From NCBI GenBank assembly GCA_947632425.1, contig CANRPG010000118.1, positions 1 through 6,384 on the forward strand: a stretch of DNA of 6,384 nucleotides, written 5' to 3'. Each line of letters opens with the position of its first letter. Position 1 is the first letter of the stretch. Below the pieces are notes generated by a model. That model searched no databases and was not told the origin of the DNA. It worked only from the letters and a program-made list of their open reading frames with translations. This DNA is from an uncultured Clostridia bacterium (lineage in GTDB: Bacteria; Bacillota; Clostridia; Oscillospirales; Ruminococcaceae). The position numbers were made by a program, and so were the translations under genes. This document shows positions 1 through 4,792 of the stretch, piece by piece.

Positions 1-605
1 GCTGCTCGGTAATGGCTTATAACTATTTTAACTGCGATATGATAGAAGCTCCTCACGGAAGAGCTCCCGCAGTTGCAACAGGCGTAAAGAGAACCAACCC
101 CGATAAGTTCGTGTTTACATATCAGGGCGACGGCGACCTTGCCGCAATAGGTACTGCCGAAACAGTGCACGCCGCTACAAGAGGCGAGAATATAGTCGTT
201 ATCTTTATAAATAATACTATATATGGCATGACGGGCGGTCAGATGGCGCCTACCACCATACCCGGTCAGGTAACGCAGACCACCCCTTACGGTCGTGACC
301 CCGAGCTTGCTGGCTACCCCGTAAGAGTATCGGAAATGCTTGCAACACTTACCGGCACTGCTCTCGCACAGAGAGTCGCAGTAGACAGCGTCCCCCATAT
401 CAGAGAGGCTAAGAACGCTATAAGAAAAGCTTTCGAGAACCAGCGCGACAAGAAAGGCTTCTCACTCGTTGAAGTGCTTTCCACCTGCCCTACAAACTGG
501 GGTCTTACTCCTCTTAAAGCCCTTGAAAGACTCAGAGAGGAAATGATACCCTACTATCCTCTGGGCGTATATAAAGATATAACAGCAGAGGAGGGCAACA
601 AGTAA
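1..605 (+). CDS. korB: 2-oxoacid (probably 2-oxoglutarate):ferredoxin oxidoreductase, beta subunit, 5'-truncated
   Basis: Reading frame begins at base 3 and the N-terminus lies outside the window. The ATG at 12 is internal, since the family motif reads through it from the first codons (CSVMAYNYFNCD). This subunit binds thiamine diphosphate; the enzyme oxidatively decarboxylates a 2-oxoacid to acyl-CoA and reduces ferredoxin in the cytoplasm. Visible here: EAPHGRAPAVATG at window residues 15-27, and the Mg-thiamine-diphosphate motif GDG (42-44), 25 residues, then NN (70-71), followed by the typical IYGMTGGQMAPTT. The C-terminal end is intact, with TAA at 603-605. The 200 residues seen are most of a protein that is usually about 250. 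The stop overlaps the gamma-subunit ATG by one base, so the two are translationally coupled. The family is certain; the substrate (2-oxoglutarate rather than branched-chain oxoacid or pyruvate) is inferred from overall resemblance. The alpha subunit and ferredoxin-like subunit should lie upstream. Confidence 0.85.
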   Translation, partial: CSVMAYNYFNCDMIEAPHGRAPAVATGVKRTNPDKFVFTYQGDGDLAAIGTAETVHAATRGENIVVIFINNTIYGMTGGQMAPTTIPGQVTQTTPYGRDPELAGYPVRVSEMLATLTGTALAQRVAVDSVPHIREAKNAIRKAFENQRDKKGFSLVEVLSTCPTNWGLTPLKALERLREEMIPYYPLGVYKDITAEEGNK

Positions 606-1135
606 TGAACTATAATATTTTGCTTGCAGGCTTCGGCGGACAGGGCGTGCTTTTCGCAGGAAAACTTCTCGCTTACTGTGCGCTTATGGAGAACAAAGAA
701 GTATCCTGGCTGCCGTCATACGGCCCTGAGATGAGAGGCGGTACTTGTAACTGCTCGGTATGTATCTCAGATGAGCCTATAGGTTCTCCGCTGGTAACAG
801 AGCCTAACGTTTTCGTGGCTCTCAATCAGCCGTCGTTCGATAAATTCATCGGCAAGGTAAAAGCAGGCGGTAAAGCTTTCGTGGATTCCACCCTTGTAGA
901 AAGCGTTTCCGACAGAGCGGATATCGACTGCTACTATGTTCAGGCTACTCAGCTTGAGACAGAAAATGAACTCCCTAAGGGAGCAAATATAATATTGCTC
1001 GGCAAGGTTCTCGAGGCAACAGGTATGTTCAGCGATGAGACCGTCCGCAAGGCGCTTGAAAAAATAGTGCCTGCATCAAAAGGCTGGCTTATCGAAAACA
1101 ATCTGAAAGCTATCGGTATCGGCAGGGCACAGTGA
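605..1135 (+). CDS. korC: 2-oxoacid (probably 2-oxoglutarate):ferredoxin oxidoreductase, gamma subunit
   Basis: A 176-residue protein of the usual length for a stand-alone gamma subunit of 2-oxoacid:acceptor oxidoreductases. It opens with the glycine-rich GFGGQGVLFAGKLLA (residues 9-23) and has the family signature YGPEMRGGTCNCSV at 39-52. In these complexes the gamma subunit packs against the alpha and beta subunits and helps form the CoA/acyl transfer site. The ATG at 605-607 shares one base with the beta-subunit stop. A strong purine-rich ribosome binding site (GGAGG at 590-594) sits about 10 bases before it, inside the end of the upstream gene. It is the last gene of its operon: a strong hairpin terminator follows within about 30 bases. 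Substrate identity is as uncertain as for the beta subunit; a branched-chain or indolepyruvate enzyme is the main alternative. Confidence 0.85.
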   Translation: MNYNILLAGFGGQGVLFAGKLLAYCALMENKEVSWLPSYGPEMRGGTCNCSVCISDEPIGSPLVTEPNVFVALNQPSFDKFIGKVKAGGKAFVDSTLVESVSDRADIDCYYVQATQLETENELPKGANIILLGKVLEATGMFSDETVRKALEKIVPASKGWLIENNLKAIGIGRAQ

Positions 1136-1165
1136 CCACCGCAGTAAACTAAGCATTTATTTCAC

Positions 1166-1208
1166 AAGGCTGCTATACATATCAATTTATGTACGGCAGC
1201 CTTTTTTT
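1166..1208 (+). terminator. Intrinsic terminator after the 2-oxoacid oxidoreductase operon
   Basis: Arms 1166-1180 and 1189-1203 pair as an 8-bp outer stem (AAGGCTGC with GCAGCCTT), one G-T wobble, one mismatch and a further 5 bp, around an 8-base loop. A run of seven T residues (1202-1208) follows. It ends the oxidoreductase operon and separates it from ymdB. Confidence 0.9.
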
Positions 1209-1263
1209 ATCTTATATCTTACAACTGAAGTGTGCGCTATATCAAAAAAAGTAAGGTGATATT

Positions 1264-2031
1264 ATGAAATTGATGTTTGTGGGAGATGTCGTTGGTCAGC
1301 ACGGCTGCGATTTTCTTGAAAAGCATATTTACAATTTGAGAAAGGAGTACGGTGTAGATATTGTCGTCGTCAACGGTGAAAATTCCGCAAACGGCAACGG
1401 TATCACCAAGCCTTCTATGATGCAGCTTTTCGGTATGAGCGTTGACGTTATAACAACGGGCAACCATTGCTTTAAGCGGCGCGAGTGTATCGAAATGTAC
1501 GATATAAATGAAACGCTTTTAAGACCTGCAAATTACCCAGACGGCGTTGTGGGTCACGGCGTAACGGTGCTCGATAAGGGCAGCTGCAAAATAGCAGTCG
1601 TAAATCTGCAAGGCGTTGTCTATATGGACGCTCTCGATAACCCTTTCACTTGTATAGACAGCATTCTTGAAAAATTAGATACTCCGAATATTTTTATAGA
1701 TTTCCACGCCGAGGCGACTTCAGAGAAAAAAGCTATGGGTCAGTATCTCGCAGGAAAAGTCACAGCAGTTTTTGGTACGCATACCCATGTGCAGACCGCC
1801 GATGAGACTATACTTTCAGACCATACCGCGTATATAACAGATACAGGTATGACAGGAGCAGAGCTTTCCGTCCTCGGTGTCGAGAGCAGTATAGCAATAA
1901 ATAAACAAAGACTGCATTTTCCCGTAAGATTTACCGAAAGCCATAACCCGTGCTTTATAAATGCAGTCGTTGTGGAATTTGACGAGAAACTAGGCAAAGC
2001 TAACAAAATTGAGCGAATAATTTGGCGGTAA
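1264..2031 (+). CDS. ymdB: YmdB-family metallophosphoesterase (cyclic nucleotide phosphodiesterase)
   Basis: A 255-residue cytoplasmic protein, close to the roughly 264 residues of Bacillus subtilis YmdB. Bacillus YmdB is a dinuclear-metal phosphodiesterase acting on 2',3'- and 3',5'-cyclic nucleotides that steers the choice between motility and biofilm formation. All expected metal-site residues are visible: D8 (GDVVG), E39 and N40 (NGENSANG), N67 and H68 (TTGNH), H148 (DFHAEATSEK), H173 and H175 (GTHTHVQTAD). The late motif DTGMTG is also present. The loop after GNH reads CFKRRE, whereas Bacillus YmdB has a tryptophan-aspartate there. The ATG at 1264 follows AAGGTGA (1253-1259). It sits just before spoVS, a common Firmicutes order, but RNase Y (rny), which often precedes ymdB, is absent; an operon terminator and the oxidoreductase genes are there instead. 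No convincing promoter was found in 1209-1252. Confidence 0.93.
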   Translation: MKLMFVGDVVGQHGCDFLEKHIYNLRKEYGVDIVVVNGENSANGNGITKPSMMQLFGMSVDVITTGNHCFKRRECIEMYDINETLLRPANYPDGVVGHGVTVLDKGSCKIAVVNLQGVVYMDALDNPFTCIDSILEKLDTPNIFIDFHAEATSEKKAMGQYLAGKVTAVFGTHTHVQTADETILSDHTAYITDTGMTGAELSVLGVESSIAINKQRLHFPVRFTESHNPCFINAVVVEFDEKLGKANKIERIIWR

Positions 2032-2054
2032 TTAACAAACTTATCGCCAACACC

Positions 2055-2083
2055 TTGAAAATTTTCTGCCGATAGTATATTAT
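2055..2083 (+). promoter_or_regulatory. Sigma-A-type promoter of spoVS
   Basis: TTGAAA (2055-2060), 17 bases, then TATTAT (2078-2083); each box matches five of six consensus bases. A TATAAT at 2081-2086 overlaps but would give a 20-base spacer. It lies in the 112-base gap after ymdB, so spoVS can probably be transcribed on its own. No sigma-H consensus was recognised, although spoVS is sigma-H-dependent in Bacillus. Confidence 0.5.
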
Positions 2084-2133
2084 AATATAAACGGGAGCTA
2101 TACCGGGAGAGCGAACGTAATCGACAAAGGATT

Positions 2134-2139
2134 GGAGGT
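2134..2139 (+). promoter_or_regulatory. Ribosome binding site of spoVS (fixes its start)
   Basis: GGAGGT lies four bases before the ATG at 2144. It overlaps an in-frame TTG at 2132, which therefore cannot be the start. Confidence 0.85.
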
Positions 2140-2143
2140 CTAT

Positions 2144-2404
2144 ATGGATATACTGAAAGTGTCAGCCCGTTCCGTTCCGAATTCGGTCGCTGGCGCGATC
2201 ACCGGAGTGATAAAGGAACAAAATGAAGTAGAGGTGCAGGCGGTCGGAGCCGGAGCCGCCAATCAAGCGATCAAAGCGGTAGCGATCGCACGTGGTTACT
2301 TAGCGCCTATGGGTATCGATATGGTTTGTATTCCGGCATTCACCGTTGTTGAGATCAACGGAATGGAGCGTACCGCGATAAGGCTTATATGCCAGCAGAG
2401 ATGA
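2144..2404 (+). CDS. spoVS: Stage V sporulation protein S
   Basis: With the ATG at 2144 the protein has exactly 86 residues, the length of Bacillus SpoVS. It starts MDILKVSARSVPNSVAGAI and carries the family core GAGAANQAIKAVAIARG (35-51) and ICIPAF-like VCIPAF (61-66), ending ERTAIRLICQQR. The Alba-like fold predicts nucleic-acid binding. In Bacillus, loss of SpoVS blocks sporulation around stage V and affects septation; the biochemical role is not settled. It follows ymdB on the same strand with a 112-base gap containing a sigma-A-like promoter, so it may be expressed both by read-through and alone. A terminator follows 33 bases after the stop. The identity is near certain. Confidence 0.96.
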   Translation: MDILKVSARSVPNSVAGAITGVIKEQNEVEVQAVGAGAANQAIKAVAIARGYLAPMGIDMVCIPAFTVVEINGMERTAIRLICQQR

Positions 2405-2437
2405 TATAAACATCACAACAACTAACTTAAAATGTCT

Positions 2438-2477
2438 ATGCCGATGCGGTTTTCCCGTGTCGGCATTTTTAATTTTT
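2438..2477 (+). terminator. Intrinsic terminator after spoVS
   Basis: A 12-bp stem (2438-2449 with 2455-2466, including two G-T wobbles) closes a five-base TTTTC loop. It is followed by T residues at 2466-2470 and a second T run at 2473-2477. Confidence 0.88.
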
Positions 2478-2486
2478 ATTTAGCAT

Positions 2487-2522
2487 ATAAATAAAACAGC
2501 CAAGGGTCTTACCCCTCGGCTG
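2487..2522 (-). terminator. Intrinsic terminator after abrB
   Basis: Read on the - strand, CAGCCGAGGG pairs with CCCTTGGCTG (10 bp, one wobble; 2513-2522 with 2497-2506) around a six-base loop. A TTTTATTTAT tail follows. It lies about 20 bases beyond the abrB stop and is separate from the spoVS terminator, so the convergent genes each have their own. Confidence 0.85.
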
Positions 2523-2541
2523 CCGTTTGCAGATGTGACAA

Positions 2542-2805
2542 TTACTTAGAAGTGAGAACGCTCTGGAACTGTATCAGTCTGTTGAGGCACTTCTCGCAAA
2601 GAGCCTTGCCGCTGAATTCCATCGTGTCCTCTTTGCCGCCGCAGAAAACGCAGGTTCTCTGAAGCTTGCGAAGAATGATCTTGTCGTCCTCGGTATAGAT
2701 CTCAAGAGCGTCGTTCGTGTTGATTTCAAAAGAATTACGAAGCTCCTTCGGCAGAACTATTCTGCCAAGACCGTCTATCTGTCTTGTAATGCCTGTTGCT
2801 TTCAT
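2542..2805 (-). CDS. abrB: AbrB-family transition-state regulator with four-cysteine C-terminal tail
   Basis: An 87-residue DNA-binding regulator. Residues 1-48 form the swapped-hairpin AbrB domain: MKATGITRQIDGLGRIVLP, KELRNSF, DALEIYTEDDKIILRK closely parallel Bacillus AbrB, including the R8, R15 and R23 region that contacts DNA in that family. The C-terminal part differs from Bacillus AbrB: C52-x-x-C55 and C70-x-x-C73 suggest a small zinc-binding knuckle. The start is the ATG at 2805, with AGGAGG (2814-2819) eight bases upstream; a TTG at 2826 lies upstream of that site and is rejected. AbrB proteins repress post-exponential genes and are themselves repressed by Spo0A~P in Bacillus. Here a near-consensus sigma-A promoter drives it, and a perfect Spo0A-box heptamer lies 17 bases upstream of the -35 box. 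It is monocistronic, with its own terminator, and divergent from spmA. Confidence 0.93.
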   Translation of the reverse strand: MKATGITRQIDGLGRIVLPKELRNSFEINTNDALEIYTEDDKIILRKLQRTCVFCGGKEDTMEFSGKALCEKCLNRLIQFQSVLTSK

Positions 2806-2813
2806 GGTGTGAA

Positions 2814-2819
2814 CCTCCT
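2814..2819 (-). promoter_or_regulatory. Ribosome binding site of abrB (fixes its start)
   Basis: AGGAGG on the - strand, eight bases before the ATG at 2805. It excludes the in-frame TTG at 2826. Confidence 0.85.
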
Positions 2820-2842
2820 GTAACAATAAAATCTACAATATC

Positions 2843-2871
2843 ATTTTACCTTACATAACAATAAATGTCAA
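2843..2871 (-). promoter_or_regulatory. Sigma-A promoter of abrB
   Basis: On the - strand: perfect TTGACA (2866-2871), exactly 17 bases, then TAAAAT (2843-2848, five of six). The predicted transcript starts near 2836, giving a leader of about 30 bases that includes the AGGAGG site. This is a strong vegetative promoter, as expected for a transition-state repressor. Confidence 0.85.
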
Positions 2872-2888
2872 TAGTGCGAAATGATTTT

Positions 2889-2895
2889 TGTCGAA
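2889..2895. promoter_or_regulatory. Candidate Spo0A box between abrB and spmA
   Basis: TGTCGAA exactly matches the 0A-box consensus TGNCGAA known from Bacillus and Clostridium. It lies 17 bases upstream of the abrB -35 box and about 37 bases before the sigma-E-like -35 of spmA. A weaker TGTCGTA (six of seven) is at 2921-2927. The motif is short: a match to the degenerate consensus has roughly a one in ten chance in a region this size, so the call rests on context (abrB is the classical Spo0A target). Confidence 0.45.
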
Positions 2896-2932
2896 TTATA
2901 TAAAAAATCAATCCTGCATTTGTCGTAAATAT

Positions 2933-2961
2933 CTATATTAAGTTGCTAATTGGCATATAAA
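2933..2961 (+). promoter_or_regulatory. Sigma-E-like promoter of spmA-spmB
   Basis: CTATATT (2933-2939), 14 bases, then CATATAAA (2954-2961). The remembered sigma-E consensus is KMATATT, 14-15 bases, CATACAMT: the ATATT core and six of eight -10 positions match. Transcription would start near 2968, giving a leader of under 50 bases. spmA-spmB of Bacillus is expressed in the mother cell from a sigma-E promoter, so location and function agree. The region is AT-rich, which raises the chance of a fortuitous match. Confidence 0.42.
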
Positions 2962-3000
2962 TTACAGATTTTCATGGAAATTTGTGCTAATAACACGAAA

Positions 3001-3008
3001 AAGGAGAG
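3001..3008 (+). promoter_or_regulatory. Ribosome binding site of spmA, pointing to an ATA start
   Basis: AAGGAGAG is a strong Shine-Dalgarno sequence. The codon at ideal spacing (six bases) is ATA at 3015-3017. The nearest conventional in-frame start, TTG at 3045, is 36 bases away. No ATG or GTG lies between the in-frame stop at 2991 and the conserved part of the protein. Confidence 0.7.
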
Positions 3009-3014
3009 ATAACC

Positions 3015-3611
3015 ATAAAGTATTTTCTGTTTCTGTCGGCAGCTTTGTCGCTCATTTTTTCCGCCGTAAACGGCAGCGCAGAGCGCCTTTCAAACACCAT
3101 TTTGTCCGCCTGTGAAGATGCCGTTCAGCTCACACTTACGCTCCTTGGCACAATGGCGTTCTGGGGCGGTGTTATGAGAGTAGCAGAAAAAAGCGGTCTG
3201 GTCAGAAAAATATCAGCCCTGTTCAGACCGTTTCTCAAAGTGCTGTTCAAAGGCATAAACGAAAGCGGCGAGGCTTTTTCTGCAATAGTCATGAACATAA
3301 CCGCAAACCTTATGGGGCTTGGCAACGCCGCCACTCCTCTTGGCATAAAAGCTATGAAAGCCCTGGCAGAAGAAGAACATTCAAAGGGCACAGCCACAGG
3401 CAATATGATAATGCTTGTCGTGATAAATACCGCATCTTTGCAGCTTTTGCCCACTACCGTTGCAACTTTGCGCCTCTCTCACGGCAGCAGCGCACCGCTC
3501 GATGTCCTGCCTGCAATACTGTTCTCGGCAGCCTGCGCGCTCACTGTGGGCGTAACTTTAACGCTTTTGATAAACGGCATCTCAACGCGAAAGGGCAGGG
3601 GAGAAAAGTGA
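3015..3611 (+). CDS. spmA: Spore maturation protein A
   Basis: Membrane protein of the nucleoside-recognition (Gate) domain family. Together with SpmB it is required for proper dehydration of the spore core and thus heat resistance in Bacillus and Clostridium. Counting from ATA at 3015 gives 198 residues, against 196 in Bacillus SpmA; the TTG at 3045 would give 188 and remove half of the first hydrophobic segment (KYFLFLSAALSLIFSAV). Conserved parts are AEKSGL (near 57-62), the polar stretch NITANLMGLGNAATPLG (94-110) and the segments LVVINTASLQLLPTT and ALTVGVTLTLLING. The start codon is therefore unusual: either a real AUA start or an ATG altered by mutation or sequencing error. The stop overlaps the spmB GTG by four bases, so translation is coupled. 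The dacB gene that precedes spmA in Bacillus is absent. Confidence 0.9.
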   Translation: MKYFLFLSAALSLIFSAVNGSAERLSNTILSACEDAVQLTLTLLGTMAFWGGVMRVAEKSGLVRKISALFRPFLKVLFKGINESGEAFSAIVMNITANLMGLGNAATPLGIKAMKALAEEEHSKGTATGNMIMLVVINTASLQLLPTTVATLRLSHGSSAPLDVLPAILFSAACALTVGVTLTLLINGISTRKGRGEK

Positions 3612-4123
3612 AGATCACATCGTTTGTTATCCCCACAGTAATAGCCGTTGTCTTTGCGTATGGCATATATAAAAAGGTCGATATCTTTGAAGAATTTCTC
3701 AGCGGCGCGGCAGAGAACATGAAAGTCGCATTCGATATCCTTCCTGCCCTTATAATTCTGATGACCTGCATAGGTATGCTCAATACCTCTGGCGTTGTCG
3801 CCTTTTTTACAAATATCATCTCGCCCGCTGCAAAAGCCCTCGGCTTTCCGCCGCAGTGCCTGCCGCTCACACTTCTGCGCCCTCTTTCCGGCAGCGGCGC
3901 TCTGGCAGTGTATGAGAATATCATAACGCAGTATCACCCCGACAGCTTTATAGGCAGGGTCGCGAGCGTTATAATGGGCAGCACCGAAACTACGTTTTAT
4001 ACCGTCGCCGTGTACTATGGCGCGGCAAAAGTCAAAAATATCCGCCATACGCTGCTGTGCGCCATAGCCGCCGATATTACAGGCTTTGTCGTTTCATGCG
4101 CCGCAGTAAGGCTTTTTATGTAA
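3608..4123 (+). CDS. spmB: Spore maturation protein B
   Basis: A 171-residue membrane protein, slightly shorter than Bacillus SpmB (178). It is the partner of SpmA in spore-core dehydration and carries the same Gate/nucleoside-recognition fold. Visible features are an N-terminal membrane segment (6-20), ILPALIILMTCIGMLNTSG (44-62), the family signature RPLSGSGAL (91-99), MGSTETTFYT (123-132), and a last hydrophobic segment near the C-terminus. The start is GTG at 3608, overlapping the spmA stop as GTGA, with AGGGGAG at 3597-3603 four bases before it. The two genes form a tight operon ended by the hairpin that starts just after the stop. The molecular substrate of the SpmA/SpmB membrane pair is not established in any organism I know of. 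Confidence 0.94.
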   Translation: MKITSFVIPTVIAVVFAYGIYKKVDIFEEFLSGAAENMKVAFDILPALIILMTCIGMLNTSGVVAFFTNIISPAAKALGFPPQCLPLTLLRPLSGSGALAVYENIITQYHPDSFIGRVASVIMGSTETTFYTVAVYYGAAKVKNIRHTLLCAIAADITGFVVSCAAVRLFM

Positions 4124-4166
4124 GAAAATACCGCTCTGCTTAAATTGCAAAGCGGTATATTTATTT
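4124..4166. terminator. Bidirectional terminator between spmB and rbr
   Basis: ATACCGCT (4128-4135) pairs with AGCGGTAT (4151-4158), extended inside by TGC/GCA after one mismatch. The + strand reads into ATTTATTT and the - strand into TATTTTC. It lies between the convergent stops at 4123 and 4177 and probably serves both operons. Confidence 0.82.
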
Positions 4167-4176
4167 GTACTGTTAG

Positions 4177-4773
4177 CTATTCTCCGCACCAAGGCGTAAG
4201 CTCCAGCCTGATGAAATACCCCTGGTCGTGCTTGCATACCGGGCATACAGGCGGCGCTTGCGTGCCCTCGATAACATTACCGCAGTTCAGGCACATCCAC
4301 TTTGTTTGCGTATCTGAAACAAACAGCTTTCCCTGCTCTATAAGCTCGGCAAAGTATTCAAAACGCTGCGCGTGCGTTTTTTCTATCTTCGCAATGTTCT
4401 CAAAATCCTGCGCTATCATGCCAAAGCCCTCTTCGCGCGCTATCTTGCCAAACGATGCATACACAATGTCGTGCTCCTCGTTCTCGTTGCGCGCAGCCAT
4501 CCGTAAGAGCTTCGCAGCTTCGTTTGAGATATCAACAGGGTAGCCGCCGTCAACATGAATGCTGTCACCTGCGCTGGGCTGCAAATGCCCGTAGAAGACC
4601 TCCGCGTGTTCGCGCTCCTGATTTGCGGTAAACTTAAACAGCGCGCTGACAACATACATCTTTTGTTTCAGCTGCGATGCCGCAAAGTCGTATCTCGTCC
4701 TCGCCTGACATTCTCCTGCAAACGCCCTCATAAGGTTCTCTCTCGTCTGACTTTCTTTGAATACAGTGTTCAT
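4177..4773 (-). CDS. rbr: Rubrerythrin (ferritin-like diiron domain plus rubredoxin-like domain)
   Basis: A 198-residue cytoplasmic peroxidase that reduces hydrogen peroxide with electrons from rubredoxin or an NADH-dependent reductase, protecting strict anaerobes. The order is classical: N-terminal four-helix diiron domain, then C-terminal rubredoxin-like domain. Ligand candidates are E21 (AGECQARTRY), E53 and H56 (EREH), E97 and E100 (NENEEH), and E131 and H134 (EKTH). The iron knuckles are C161-x-x-C164 and C177-x-x-C180. The start is the ATG at 4773, preceded at seven bases by AAAGGA (4781-4786). An upstream in-frame codon near 4824 would add 17 unrelated residues and overlap the ypeB end, so it is rejected. 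Only 19 bases separate it from the ypeB stop and no promoter is visible in that gap, so rbr appears to be the second gene of a ypeB-rbr operon, although a promoter inside ypeB cannot be excluded. Confidence 0.94.
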   Translation of the reverse strand: MNTVFKESQTRENLMRAFAGECQARTRYDFAASQLKQKMYVVSALFKFTANQEREHAEVFYGHLQPSAGDSIHVDGGYPVDISNEAAKLLRMAARNENEEHDIVYASFGKIAREEGFGMIAQDFENIAKIEKTHAQRFEYFAELIEQGKLFVSDTQTKWMCLNCGNVIEGTQAPPVCPVCKHDQGYFIRLELTPWCGE

Positions 4774-4792
4774 ATCCTTTTCCTTTCTGTGT

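Noticed and set aside
1209..1252. Promoter for ymdB
   Set aside because: TTACAA and TATATC are present but only 13 bases apart; no pair with acceptable spacing was found.
2120..2126. ATCGACA as a reverse Spo0A box before spoVS
   Set aside because: Six of seven matches are expected by chance in a region this size and the position, inside the leader, has no support.
2132..2143. Longer spoVS start at TTG 2132 (90 residues)
   Set aside because: The TTG overlaps the GGAGG ribosome binding site, and the ATG at 2144 gives exactly the family length of 86.
2806..2826. Longer abrB start at TTG 2826
   Set aside because: It lies upstream of the AGGAGG site that serves the ATG at 2805, and AbrB proteins begin at or near MKATG/MKSTG.
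3479..4048. Open frames of more than 120 codons on the strand opposite spmA-spmB
   Set aside because: They mirror the codon pattern of the well-recognised spm genes, lack ribosome binding sites and resemble no protein family.
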